From the NCBI GenBank assembly GCA_950295325.1, contig OX485807.1:48454440-48514439 (forward strand): a stretch of 60,000 nt of DNA, read 5' to 3'. This DNA comes from Polytrichum commune (taxonomy: Eukaryota > Streptophyta > Polytrichopsida > Polytrichales > Polytrichaceae). The notes beneath the pieces are model-generated. The model was not told the origin of the DNA and did no database searches. It saw only the letters and a program-made list of their open reading frames with translations. Each line of letters opens with the position of its first letter. Position 1 is the first letter of the stretch. A program made the position numbers and the translations under genes. Below are positions 11,246-21,919 of this stretch, piece after piece.

Positions 11246-11410
11246 CTAAACTTAACTAAAATAATATGATATAATATGACACCAAGAGCCCACCTCCCAA
11301 AAGAGGCATAACGCCCTATATTGCATCACGGGACACCGTGATCAATACAGGGCTAACGGGCTCGCATTCATGCCGGTATACAATACTGGCGTTATTTTTT
11401 CTTTTCTTTT
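11246..11410 (+). other. LINE 3' tail with two stem-loops
   Basis: After the ORF2 stop comes a non-coding tail. A strong stem-loop spans 11313-11353: GCCCT pairs with AGGGC at the base, and ATCACGG pairs with CCGTGAT around a short loop. A second at 11372-11390 pairs GCCGGTAT with ATACTGGC around ACA. A T-rich run follows (to about 11410). LINE reverse transcriptases commonly recognise structured 3' ends. The exact 3' end was not fixed. Confidence 0.6.
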
Positions 11411-11469
11411 CTTGCTTGGCTTGTAGATTGGCTCCCAAGCACTAAGCTTAGCGAAGCTCATCCCTCCTC

Positions 11470-11489
11470 ACGGTGCTTCGGAGCACCGT
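11470..11489. other. Short perfect hairpin
   Basis: ACGGTGCTTCGGAGCACCGT is an 8-bp perfect stem with a 4-nt loop, just past the LINE tail. It may belong to the LINE 3' end or to flanking DNA. No terminator role is claimed. Confidence 0.5.
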
Positions 11490-11609
11490 TTGAGACTTAG
11501 GGTGTGGGAGGAAGCATCCTCTTCCATTTGCGTAGGAAGGCGTTCACACAATGGGACATGTTCCCATAGGGTTCCCAAGAAGAGAGAGAAAGAGAGCGAG
11601 ACACCCGGG

Positions 11610-12185
11610 GGTGGACTCTTTTCATTTGGAAACCTAAATGATGTGCGTGGGTGACTATGAAATCAAATCCTCTACATACGAGAAATTTATAAAGGAAAAC
11701 AAATGTATATGTACTAATGATAGGCTAGAAAATGAACTCATGTATTTATACTTAGCTTTTCAATTCGATGTGATCATGCCTCGGCCATCTACTACCGCAT
11801 ACACAAAAAGAAACATGACATATATATAGGCCTTTATTACATGTCCAACCCACTTTCAGAAAACCAAGAACCGAAATGCAAGCCCCAACAAGAACATTGG
11901 ACCGCATAGTCCTTGGAGACTATTACCATATGACAACAATGGATGAAAAGGTAAATTGAATCAAATTAACATGAACTTTATTGTCAATTTTTTCTCTAAA
12001 GCTTAGGGCCCCTAATTGTACATCTACCTTTAATTCAATGTTCTTATTATTCTTTTAAATGTACACACTAGAGAAAACAAAATACCTCTCCCTTACGTAT
12101 ATTATTTATGCTAATGCCTCAAATGATATCCCTCTTTACACTCACTTTAAGTCATACATGGTATGAATAGGACTTCCATCTCCCG
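11610..12185. repeat. Third remnant of the TNL intron region (copy C)
   Basis: This stretch is colinear with part of the large intron of the TNL gene (about 40,580-41,240) and, in its right part, with 27,952-28,220 in the second TNL copy. Shared landmarks include AAACCTAAATGA, GACTATTACCATATGACAAC and a run ending TACATGGTATGAA. No TNL exon accompanies it, so it is an orphan fragment of the duplicated segment. Confidence 0.7.
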
Positions 12186-12194
12186 AGAAGAGAG

Positions 12195-12870
12195 AGAGAG
12201 AGAGATAATCTATATCCTATAGTCATTGAGGCATTGTGTGTGTGTGGGGGGGGGGGGGGGGGGGGGGGGGGGGCGTCTTATAAAGATCACGCCATTCATA
12301 GAAATTATCAAGAAAATGGCTACAGACACATGGATCCAATTGTTGTCATCATATCGGATCCCAGTCCAAAGACTTCTCCCCACCATAACCATTTTTGACA
12401 ATATCCTATGGTATTCGTACCATTTTATTTTTATGTTTTAATTTCTCCCCATGGTACCCCAAGTCTTCTACACATTTTGTGATATAACCTCCATGTATTA
12501 AACCCATGATGCTATCATTGATCTCACGTACGTCTCTACGCACACCTTTGTGTCCTTCCCCAGTCAGAAAAAAATATGGAACTACTAAACTATACATAAG
12601 AAAAAGAAAAAGAAAAAAACCTAATCATTTCAACGACTACAAATTCTGTGAATTTTTGGAAATTTTCTCAACATTGAAAATAAATACCTAAGGGTTTGGA
12701 TGCTGACCTATGCTTTAGGAAATTGCTCCCGTTAAATTTAAGGCACGGGATCTGCAGTGTAAACTTTCTTCTAATTCAAACACCATTGGGAGATCACTGG
12801 ATGCCCGTCAAATTATGCCTCCCTCTCCAAGGCTAGTGTTGCTCTGTTGTGTTGTAACAAAACTTCACGG
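12195..12870. repeat. Repeat family S, copy without the 4.5-kb insertion
   Basis: Direct homology to 15,560-15,630 on its left side and to 20,108-21,290 on its right side. In this copy the two halves are joined at a run of 28 G (12,246-12,273). It therefore resembles the unfilled state of the site occupied by the 15,632-20,095 element. It also lacks the MITE inserted at 20,345. No gene was recognised. Confidence 0.7.
12246..12273. repeat. Run of 28 G
   Basis: An uninterrupted G homopolymer following a short TG repeat, at the join between the two halves of repeat S. Related copies have G-runs at 15,621-15,631 and 20,096-20,111. The run length is likely unreliable in any assembly. Confidence 0.9.
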
Positions 12871-14620
12871 AGTTTCTTATTTTGCTAATTGGTAACCGGC
12901 CCGTAAGCCCCCCTTAACCCTAATCACATTATCCTTCTTATGTGGTGATTATGGTGATTTTTATCCTGCATTGTTAATCGACACCTGTGGTAGTAGTCCG
13001 ATAACCGTATTTTTGACCCCAATACCCTCGGGGTATTCGGGTTGTTGTCCGGCTGATTGTGTGGCTAAGGTGGTCTGAAACCCGCCACTACTGATCGTTG
13101 TCCGAGCTTCCTTTTCCATTTTCTGTGGTTATCCTCTCTTTTTCATTTGAGATTTGTGGTGAACAATGTTTGACTAATTTCATTTGACATTCAACTTCAA
13201 ATCCAAAGTGTCATGTGACATTTTCGAAAACAAAAATGAATGTCAATTGACATAATATACAATTTATTCTAAAATGCCACCTCAATAGTGGGTTACACAA
13301 TTTTTTTCTAAAAACTAATGTTTTGAATAATAAAAATAAAAACTTAATCTGTAACAAAAAAAACTTTCAATTGAGCGTAACTATTTATTTGTCTCCCATG
13401 TTTCTCCAAATGTTGAAGATGGTAGCCCAATCCATTGCATCCACTTCAAGCCCACAAAGGGTTACCCGCATAGGAGCATCAAGGGTCTTCAAGTAACCTA
13501 TTGCCCAAGTGGCTCTTGATTGCATTTTGTTTGAAGAATCCTTGCTTAGAAATTGCTATACTTGATAAAATGAGTATATTTTTTTTGCTGAAGTTGCATA
13601 AGTTTAGGCCAATTTGTGTGCCATTCCAAATTGTTGCCACATATGCATCAAGCCTCAAATATTGTTTTGTTTCTCACACTCATGTTGAAGTGTTTCCGTA
13701 AATTCTAGGAGTTCTCCCTTACACATGTCACTTTCTTCTTTAGTGTATTGAAACTTCAACAATATCCTTTTGAGTCCTAATTCGGTATTTGTGTTTTGAT
13801 CACCATCATCACTTGGATAATTACGAGGGCTGAAAAATTTGCTTGAAGGACTCGGTTATGATCATTCAAAGTATGAATATTATTTTGCACATAAGATGCA
13901 CCCAATAATATGCATTGTTATAGTTCATTGGCCCATCAAATGCCAATGCATGAATGATACGATCTCCTATATTGTTTTCATAACTCAACTGAAGATTTCA
14001 TGTAGATTCTCTGAAGAATTTTCCCAAATTATTGCTTGTACGACCAAACATAGGTCCTTTCCCCGATTAAAAATGACGTGATAAAATTGAAATAGTGATA
14101 TCAATGGTTGCACTAATAGTTGGATATCAACCATATCATATTGAAATTTGATATTCAATTTATTCAACTCTTGTAAAACATCTACAACCAAGTTGAAGTA
14201 AATGGAATTCAAAAGAGCACATGATCTCATACCAATGTGACTCTTCATCTTTGAATAATTCTAATAATGTCGGCATGCATTGTAGTAAGTGGGTCATGAC
14301 ATTACCTCGAGAAAGCCACCATATTGCATGAATTTATAATGCCACTATAGAATCTTCTTCAAATATATCCTTCAACAATCGTTTTAGCTCGTTGCATCGA
14401 TTTGAACTACTTGAAATATAATTTATAATACTTAAGTTGCCTAACAATACGTGTCATTTCAATTTCTAGCGTGTCAATTGACGTGTGTTTTTTTTCTTCA
14501 CAAGTTCCTGTACGTATCAACTTTTAAATCGTGCGTGTCAATTGATGTGAATTTTTTTGTGTGCAAGTTTTTTTGTGCCAAAAATGAAAAACTTGCAAAA
14601 ACTGTCAAACATATACAATA
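12870..14620. other. No recognised feature
   Basis: AT-rich DNA with only short, uncharacteristic open frames. I see no coding motif, RNA gene or clear repeat in it. Confidence 0.4.
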
Positions 14621-14624
14621 TATC

Positions 14625-15025
14625 TAGTATCCGCTATCCATAAGGTTGAGGCATCTATAACTTCTCAAATAAGAGAGTTTGCATCTATTTAGGAGGAGTA
14701 ATAGCATGTAATTTTTTTTCTTGCATAGAGAAACAAATTCTATTGAGAATGCTATTATTTATTATTTATTAATTCTCAAAAACAGGGAAATTGTTACAAA
14801 TTTCTAAGCAATAATGTTTAGGGTAACACGAAGTTGATGAATAGGTTAACCCACGACCGCTCATCTGAATGTTGATGCTTGGCTACAACAGTTATCAAAA
14901 CTCCTATGAGGGCAATCAATCACAAGCCGCCGCCACATCAACTTGAACTCCGTTTGCCTAAAATTATATAGATCTCATTTATGTCAACATTACATGACAC
15001 TAGTGAGCAGTTCAATGGACATGGT
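14625..15025. repeat. Dispersed repeat R, copy 1
   Basis: Similar along its length to 51,005-51,388, with shared runs such as CATAAGGTTGAGGC, AAATAAGAGAGTTTGCAT, TTAGGAGGAGTAATA and CAAAACTCCTATGAGGG. It has no coding capacity. It is probably a fragment of an old transposon family. Confidence 0.7.
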
Positions 15026-15071
15026 TAACTATGGATGCCTCAACCTTATATGACATCGTGATTCTTCATTA

Positions 15072-15409
15072 GGGCCACTTCACAAACAAGCCAAGGGCCG
15101 TGAACATATAGTTGTGAGGGCCCTTGATTCTCATCCAAAGACCGTACCATTGTTATGGTTTGCCAAAATTTGTGTCAGGCCTACCTTCTAGAGGTGAGCA
15201 GGATGCAAATTCCAACATACCACGAAACATTATCTATAGTCTATCATGTAGGAATCTAAGTAGACTTTTCATCCATGATAAATTCCTTGGGCCCTTAGGC
15301 CATTAACTTATAATTTGAAGTGAACTTGCACAATCTCCACATTTTCGACCAGTGAGAGATCTTTGAATGCAATGGTCACAGGCATTTAGTCTTGTGGGTG
15401 AAGTGGCCC
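15072..15409. mobile_element. Tourist-like MITE (M1)
   Basis: A 338-bp element bounded by inverted ends, GGGCCACTTCACA on the left and its near-complement GTGAAGTGGCCC on the right. It is flanked by the 3-bp direct repeat TTA (15069-15071 and 15410-15412). A TWA target duplication with G-rich ends is typical of PIF/Harbinger MITEs. It shares ends with M3 and M5. No coding sequence. Confidence 0.75.
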
Positions 15410-15559
15410 TTATTTTCATAAGGCATCTTATGAAACAAATGTGCAGTGATTGGTTCCTCATAAATTTATTTACCGTGGAGTTTTAAGAATGGAAACTTGA
15501 CAACAATCCGGTGTTTTGCAAGTATTTGTATTTTTTGTACAAATAGTTAAGGAACCAAG

Positions 15560-15631
15560 TCCATGGAGAGAGAGAGAGAGACCTAACAATCATTGAGGCA
15601 TAGTGTGTGTGTGGGGAGAGGGGGGGGGGGG
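15560..15631. repeat. Repeat family S, left half at the filled site
   Basis: The run CATTGAGGCATAGTGTGTGTG and the preceding GA-rich tract match 12,185-12,250. The homology breaks off at a G-run exactly where the inverted-repeat element begins, which marks the left edge of that insertion. Confidence 0.6.
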
Positions 15632-16146
15632 CCTCGTCTCTAAGGGCCCCTCAAAAGAGGCCCCCCGCCTCTGCCCCGCTTCTGCCCGCCCTCCCCTCCC
15701 TGCCCGCCCGTCCGCCCAGGCGCCCTGCCCGCCCTGCCCCACCTTGCTTCCTTCTCTTTGCTCCTGCACTGCACTGCCATGCCTGCCAACTTATCTTGCT
15801 ATTGCAACCTGAGATCTACCACAGCCATAGATGCTACAGCTGCCTTTCATTAACTCTTCAATAAAGCGCCTCTGAAATGAGACGCGTCAATTAAATGGGA
15901 GAACTAACCGCTAAGCTAGTTACTAATGAACCGGTTGAGATGAGAAATAACCGGTTGAAGTATAAGAGCTCAAGAAATCTACCCATCGTTTTAGAGGAAT
16001 AAATGGTATATACCTCAACTCAACTCAAGGAAACTGAAAAATCACAACATGTAATCGATTGGACTTGGAAAGACTAGGATTTTGACCGATTATGTCCAAA
16101 AATTTCTCCAAACGTTGATAAGCGTCAATGTCACCCTCAACATTGC

Positions 16147-16442
16147 CCTGAGCTAAATCACATTTGTGTTTGAGCCCTGCCCCTCCCATGCCTCCTTCAC
16201 TGCCTAGTCTTCTTGCCTGCACTTGCGTGGGAACTCCTCCTCGTTGGGAACCAATGTGCCAATACCCAATCAAAATTACAAATATTGAAAGTGATGTCAA
16301 CTTGAATAGTTGTAATTTTGACCAAGTATTGGTTCCCAACGAGGAGAAGTTCCCATGCAGGTGCAGGCAGGAAGATCAGGCAGTGAAGGAGGCATGGGAG
16401 GGGCGGGGGCCAGCCGAACACATATGTGATTTACCCTGGGGC
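16147..16442. repeat. 296-bp imperfect fold-back
   Basis: The left arm (about 16,147-16,295) and right arm (about 16,300-16,442) are reverse complements over about 140 bp. Long identical runs include CCTCCCATGCCTCCTTCACT and CTCCTCGTTGGGAACCAAT. A transcript would form a long near-perfect hairpin. The open frames across it are by-products of the palindrome. Confidence 0.8.
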
Positions 16443-17095
16443 CTCAACATTGCTACCAATATTGGTCTTGTATAGTTTTTTTTAATACCATTGGGGTATC
16501 TCGTAACATTACTTAGTTGTAGGCTGAAGGTACCATGATGCCGGGAATTTTCCGGGCATTATGCCCCTTCTATTTTAGATTTCCTCACATTTTGGGTATA
16601 CTCTGCTTGAACATTCTTTATTTGTCCAACAATCAATACCAGCATCTGACCTTAACTAATATAATTATTTTGGGTTTACGTGGCGGGCAAGCACCACATA
16701 TTATGTCTGAGCTAATCCGGCTTTGTTAAAAGAATGAAGTACCCTTTAGAACATTTTGGGTTTATTTTCCATGCATGTGACGGATAATTATTTCTACCTG
16801 CAACTTGGGGTGCACCTTCCAATATTTTCCAAAAGGGGGTGAAATTTAACATAGGGTGGCATTTATATTTTGAAAGTAAAAAACATAACAAAGTTACAGT
16901 TAACAAAGGATGACCTTTATACCCAATACTTTGGTTAAAGAAACATACGAGCTAGTAGTTAGTAGGTGCTTTCACAAAAAAAGCATTATATGTAAGATAC
17001 GTGCACAAACATCCCAAGAGAAAAATCAAAAAAAATTCAAGAGTTATTCTCTTAGCTTAATCACGTCATTAGATTTGAGCTTGATTGCCAGATAC

Positions 17096-17500
17096 AAAGG
17101 ATTCGATGCTTCAGACCTAAGTGGATAGATGTTGATTCTATTATGTCAACCTTGACAATGAGATATCAACCATCCTCCAAATTGTATGCATCGGACAACA
17201 ATGATGTGGAGTGTCTAGCAAAATTTGTTTCTTCTCGTGGTTAAGTTGTCCATGGGTATGCTAGACCTTATTGGTTCGTACTTGAACCATTTGTGATGCA
17301 ACTTTTATAGATGTAAAGGATTCGATGCTTCAAACCCCGAGTGGATAGATGTCGATTCCGTTATGTCAACCTTGAAAATTAGATATCAAATATCCTCCAA
17401 ATTGTATGCATTGATTAACAATGATGTGGAGTGTCTAGCAAAATGTGTCTCTTCTCACAGTTAAGTTGTCTATGGGTGTGCTAGACCTTATTGGTCCTAC
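17096..17500. repeat. Two-copy tandem duplication, period about 219 bp
   Basis: AAAGGATTCGATGCTTC begins at 17,096 and again at 17,315. About 185 bp following each are similar (shared AATGATGTGGAGTGTCTAGC and GCTAGACCTTATTGGT). No coding role seen. Confidence 0.75.
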
Positions 17501-18587
17501 AAACAAAGGTTTTTAGTTTCTCAAGAAAATTATACGTTTGTGGGTATAAAAGCTCTGAAAGTTTATAATTAACATACCATCCCATCAAAGGCTTGAATTC
17601 CAATATTATGTAATTATAGGATCCTCAAAATGTATGCCAAAAAAATTTAATCTCCCAATGACCTACAATTGGCAATCAATTCTTAATGACACTATACCAC
17701 TCTACCCTTTACCATAGTACCTTGGGTTGTGTTTTTTGGTTGTTTTAAGTGATAAGCAGATCCTAACTACATACTCCATGGGTAAAGACAACCTCCTTGA
17801 AAGCCTCAAAAAACATTGTCACAACAATTGGATGAGTTTCTTGTTATTTGTCTATTATAAGCAACATTATGCTACTATAAGGAATTTTTTTACAAAAGAT
17901 AAATATATGTTTTATGATGATATTACATTATACATCACCTTCACACTGTTGGGAATAATTTTCACAAAATAAACACATTACACACCGTCCTTTGGGTATT
18001 TGTGATGATAGCAATCTCAACAATATTTGCTAAAGATTTGGTTGTGGTAGTGGATGCTTCTTTTTCAAAGATTACCTATTTTGAGCAAGATTGAGCCTTT
18101 GAGAGTCTCAATTCGGGATGTTTGGGCCTTTAGGGAGTTGATTGTCTTGATTATTCAAATGAAAACAATCATCAAGGCTCAACCTTGGAGGTGATTTACT
18201 ACTTTTGGCCAACCAAACTCCAAGGCAACATCCCAACATTAAATTGGTGCTATGTTTCTTGCCAAGAGAGATATCGTGATTTAGGAGTTGGGATCTAGTG
18301 TAAAGCCATTTTAGGGTGGAACTTTGATCTCCGCCAATCATCTTGCTCAAGAAAAAGTGACTTGGAAATGGGATGTAGTTGTAACACGGCCCTTAGTATG
18401 GCATTAACAGCTCAACATTTATGAAGGCCAAATTGGACCATGCCTCAAATTATATATTTTGATTGAATGGAGTACATGCATCGGTTGCCTCATCTAACAT
18501 GTTTTTGCATCAACTTTCATTTTTATAAGACACCTCTTGAGTAAGGGTTATCTATTGCACTTGTACAACCACAAGTTTGCACATGAG

Positions 18588-18606
18588 CCCTAAACCCTAA
18601 ACCCTT
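18588..18606. repeat. Short CCCTAAA run
   Basis: About 2.5 units of the plant-type telomere heptamer CCCTAAA. This is too short to be a telomere and is listed only as a composition note. Confidence 0.5.
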
Positions 18607-19253
18607 GCAGAATCCGGTGTGTAAGTTGGGAAGATGCTGATTGTGGGAGAAGTAATTATCCTCATTTCATTTCAGCTGCACCCAAGTTCTGGAAACCTCT
18701 AACCTACTTGGTTGAATGCCTGCGTTTGACATCAGGTCCAACTTAAGATGACGACGTCGGTTCGTAATCTTAAGTTGCTTGCTAATTCCCCCGGGCTGCA
18801 GATTGTTGACAGAAACTTAAGTTCGTCGACCGGCTTCAAGTAAGGTTCAACTTAATATGCACCAAGCGTGGCGCGAAGATGCTGGACATATAGACATTAC
18901 CGGCACAAACTTGACAGCGGGTTTAGACGCTACTGCATGATGACCTTTCACCTTTGCTAATTGCACAATTTGGTTCAATGTTCAACCCTGTACATCCACA
19001 TCAGTTTTCTAAGTAATCAATTAAACAGGCGCTACAAATGAATACAACACCAGCAAAGACAACACCCGAGCTATCAATATCTGATAAAACTGAGGTTTCT
19101 TTTGGGGTGAATTGCTTCACAATGAGTGAGGAAGAGAATGAATCGCGAAGAATGGGACTGGGTGAATCCACTTATCCCTCGTTCCACTGCGTAGTAGACA
19201 CATTTTGCAATGCATAAGACACCATCATCCAGTCAGAACTACCGGCAGCTCAC

Positions 19254-19732
19254 CTTCGGCGAAGCTTTTGGCCACAAAAGTCCGATACTTTCCCTGTCCG
19301 GGTCAAGCTTCCACAGAGGACTGTGCTTCATTTTCCTTGAACAATCCTCAGCAGATATCTGCACAACTAGTTCCAAACATTCAGGAGCGCAATCTGTCAA
19401 GATACAAGCTCATGATAAGTCCATTCTGGTGAATGTGACCATTGCAAACACATCTCCTCACCAGTAATAATTTATTCTCAGAGTTCACAATATGCCGAGC
19501 CAGATACAGGACATGGCTGGTGAAATTGGAGCTAACCCACAGATCCACATCCTATCATTCTCCCCTAAGTTAGTAATTAGCTCGGTGTTAAGTCCATCGA
19601 CACCTGGAAAGAAGGGAACGAAATTTTTTTAACGGCTCGCTGATGAGACCCTCAACCGATGCCACATCGAGAGAGCGCAAATCTCCTACGGCCCAGAACT
19701 CACGGACCCCAACTACGCAGCGGCACGGAATG
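19254..19732 (-). pseudogene. Degenerate protein-coding fragment, family not recognised
   Basis: On the minus strand, coherent peptide runs follow one another in order: REFWAVGDLRSLDVASVEGL, FVPFFPGVDGLNTELITNLG, ENDRMWICGLAPISPAMSC, then APECLELVVQISAED and SPLWKLDPDRESIGLLWPK. The frame shifts once in an A-run near 19,635. It is then broken by three TGA codons, two of which could derive from CGA. The fragment is bounded by a possible splice acceptor (TTTTCAG at 19,733-19,739) and donor (AAG/GTGAGC at 19,253/19,254). It looks like one old exon of a host gene lying inside the inverted-repeat element. I cannot name the protein. No intact start or end is present. Confidence 0.5.
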
Positions 19733-20107
19733 CTGAAAAGCACCTAAACCAATGAAGCAATTGAAGTTCAAAACTCCAGGAAAATGACCTCTCATTTCAG
19801 AAGAACCCACAACTCCGTGAAGGAGTCATTTTTAGCATACTTCTCAGGTGGAGCTTGCAGGATGGAAGGAGAAAGATGTGGCTGCATCGATGAGGAGAGG
19901 ATTACGAACACGAATTTTGAAATGCAGGAGGAAATGAAGGCTTGGAAGGAGAAAGACGACGAGGCCCATCATGCCGTCTCTCATCACTCTGTCTGGCAGG
20001 GCGGGGCGGGCAGTTGGTTCGGGCGGGTAGGGCAGAGCCTAGGGCAGGGCGGGCAGAGGCGGGGGCCCCTTTTTGAGGGGCCCTTAGTGACAACCGGGGG
20101 GGGGGGG

Positions 20108-21290
20108 GGGGAAGGAGTCTTATAAAGGCCACACCAATTATAAAAATGGTCAAGAAAATGGCTACAGACACATGGAACAAGTTGATGTCATGACATCGGA
20201 TCTCCGTCCCAAAAATTCTTTCCACCAAACAAACCATACTCTTAAGTTACATCTAATAGTAACATAGATCACCATTTTTGATGATATCCTATGATATTCA
20301 TACCATTATATTATATTTTTTATTTTCTCCCCATGGTACCATAAGGGGCGGTTTACACTATGGACCAAGAGCCATGACCATGAAATTCTAAAATCTGTGA
20401 TTGGAGAGTAAAGTGCTCTTGGTCCCATTTGGCCTTACACTACCTTGAAAAAAGGAGAATGACCACTAACTTTGAGGTCCCCAAAAACTACTAAAATCTG
20501 CCATTTGGATAATGTGCCATGGTCCAACAGGTTTTCCGTTGAGGCGAGGCAAAATGCTCGACTCAACGGAAATCAAGGGAGCCGTAAGGCTGAAATCAAC
20601 CATTGGCTGATTTTTTTTTTAATATTTTTTTTTCCCGATTTTTTTTGACGTTACTGTAGATTGTTGGGATAGAAATATTAAAAAAATCAGCCCAAAGTTG
20701 TCCCGGTCCAAATCCACTTTACACTACAAGAGTGACCAAGCCACTCAAAAATCCATTTTTTATTTTTCATAGTCACGGCTCTTGGCCAAGAGCTGTGACC
20801 ATGAAACTGATTTAATTTTCTTGGTCATGGCTCTTGGTCCATAGTGTAAACCGCCCCTAAGTCTTCTACACATTTTGTGATCTAACCTCCATGTATTAAA
20901 CCCATGATGCTATCATTGATCTCAGGTACGTTTCTAAGCACACCTTTGTGCCCTTCCCAAGTCAGCAAAAAAATCTGGAACTACTAAAATATACATAAGA
21001 AGCAAAAACAAAATCTAGTTGCTTTCACATTACCCTAATCATTTTAACGACTATAAATTCTGTGATTTCTTTAATTTCTTCTCAGAATTGAAAATAAATA
21101 CCTATGGGTTTGGATGCTGACCTATGCTTTAGGAAACTGCTTCTGTTAAATTTAAAACACAGTATCTGAAGTCTAAACTTTTTGTAATTCAAACACCATT
21201 GGGAGATCACTGCATTCCTCTCAAATTATGCCTCCCTCTCCAAGGCTAGTGTTGCTCTATTGTGTTTTTGTAACAAAACATTCAGTTCAT
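20108..21290. repeat. Repeat family S, right half, carrying a MITE
   Basis: Direct homology to 12,274-12,870 from GTCTTATAAAG onward (shared AAGAAAATGGCTACAGACACA and CTCCCCATGGTACC). It is interrupted by the MITE at 20,345-20,857 and resumes with AGTCTTCTACACATTTTGTG. No gene recognised. Confidence 0.7.
20345..20857. mobile_element. Tourist-like MITE (M2)
   Basis: A 513-bp element. The left end GGGGCGGTTTACACTATGG is repeated in inverse orientation at the right end, with about 38 bp of near-perfect terminal inverted repeat. The flanking direct repeat is TAA (20342-20344, 20858-20860). The related copy at 12,455 has an uninterrupted site, confirming insertion. Non-coding. Confidence 0.85.
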
Positions 21291-21522
21291 TAGAAGCATT
21301 AGAAGTGATTTAGAAACACGTGAGCTAAAACGCAGAGTTGCCACCTTGAAAAATTACGCATGACATGCAGTTTCAATCAAGTAATGTATGTATGTATATA
21401 TATCACTGCTATAGCCAACAGATTAACAAAGATGACAAGAGAACACGCTGCCCTAAAGTTATTATTAAATTTTACCCGAACATCAAATTCCCAAATTAAA
21501 GGATTGACTTTCCATGTGCTAA

Positions 21523-21917
21523 AGGCCGCTTTGCACACAGACCAAGAGCCATGACCATGAAAATCTAAGGGCTCTTGAATATCATCCAAAGGTCGTGCGT
21601 ACTGTGGGAAATAGAAATCCAATTTTGCATTTCATAGTGCAAATTGAAAGTGGATCATGTAGAGGGACTCCGACATATGCATGGGTTTGGTTCCTCAACA
21701 TGGCAATATGATATTTCTTGGAGCCAATGGCAATTTAACTTGATTGCCTCGGCCCCTAGAGTGTATAAGATCCACCTTGTTTTGATGGGCTTAACATAAT
21801 ATCCAGTAGACCATGAAACATTATCCACTTGGTGCCATGTAGAATGCCATGTAGATTTTCCATCCATTCGGATTTCTTTGGTCGCTCGGGCCCTCAAGGT
21901 CTGCTGTAAAGTGGCCC
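21523..21917. mobile_element. Tourist-like MITE (M3)
   Basis: A 395-bp element with inverted ends AGGCCGCTTTGCACACAGAC (left) and the complement of GGGCCACTTTACAGCAGAC (right). Flanking TAA repeats are at 21520-21522 and 21918-21920. The inner sequence CCAAGAGCCATGACCATGAAA is shared with M2. Non-coding. Confidence 0.75.
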
Positions 21918-21919
21918 TA

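Larger units (their letters stand above)
1..11400 (+). mobile_element. LINE with AP endonuclease, RT, RNase H and a probable second endonuclease
   Basis: This is a nearly complete non-LTR retrotransposon. It has a C/A-rich leader, ORF1 (about 1148/1317-3548), a short overlapping ORF (3541-3846), ORF2 (3872-11245) and a 3' tail with stem-loops. No long terminal repeats are present. The domain order in ORF2 is AP-type endonuclease, reverse transcriptase, RNase H, CCHC knuckle, then a block resembling a restriction-like endonuclease. Carrying both endonuclease types is the hallmark of the Dualen/RandI group known from green algae, so that clade is my best guess; an I- or Tad-like clade with an unusual C-terminus is the alternative. 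The 5' end and any target-site duplication were not found and may lie outside the window. The copy is inactive as read because of in-frame stops. Confidence 0.9.
15632..20095. mobile_element. 4.5-kb element with inverted ends inserted in repeat S
   Basis: The two ends are inverted copies. CTAAGGGCCCCTCAAAAG followed by a C-rich CCCGCCTCTGCCC tract occurs at 15,640-15,690 and, reversed, at 20,035-20,086. The flanking DNA on both sides is continuous with 12,195-12,870, which lacks this block. The exact junctions are blurred by G-runs, so no target duplication can be read. The interior holds a fold-back (16,147-16,442), a tandem duplication (17,096-17,500), a degenerate coding fragment (19,254-19,732) and no recognised transposase. 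A non-autonomous element of MULE or similar type is my inference. Confidence 0.6.

Noticed and set aside
12226-12441. Short ORFs on both strands across the G28 run
   Set aside because: The poly-Gly and poly-Pro stretches come from the homopolymer. The similar frame at 19,902-20,237 (-) reflects nucleotide homology of repeat S.
18588-18606. CCCTAAA repeats as telomere
   Set aside because: About 2.5 units only, and similar short words occur near 33,565-33,635; this is far too short for a telomere or a clear interstitial array.
18788-18801. CCCCCGGGCTGCAG resembles a cloning-vector polylinker
   Set aside because: The match is only 14 bp of a restriction-site-like GC word; the bases on both sides do not continue the polylinker, so vector contamination is not supported.
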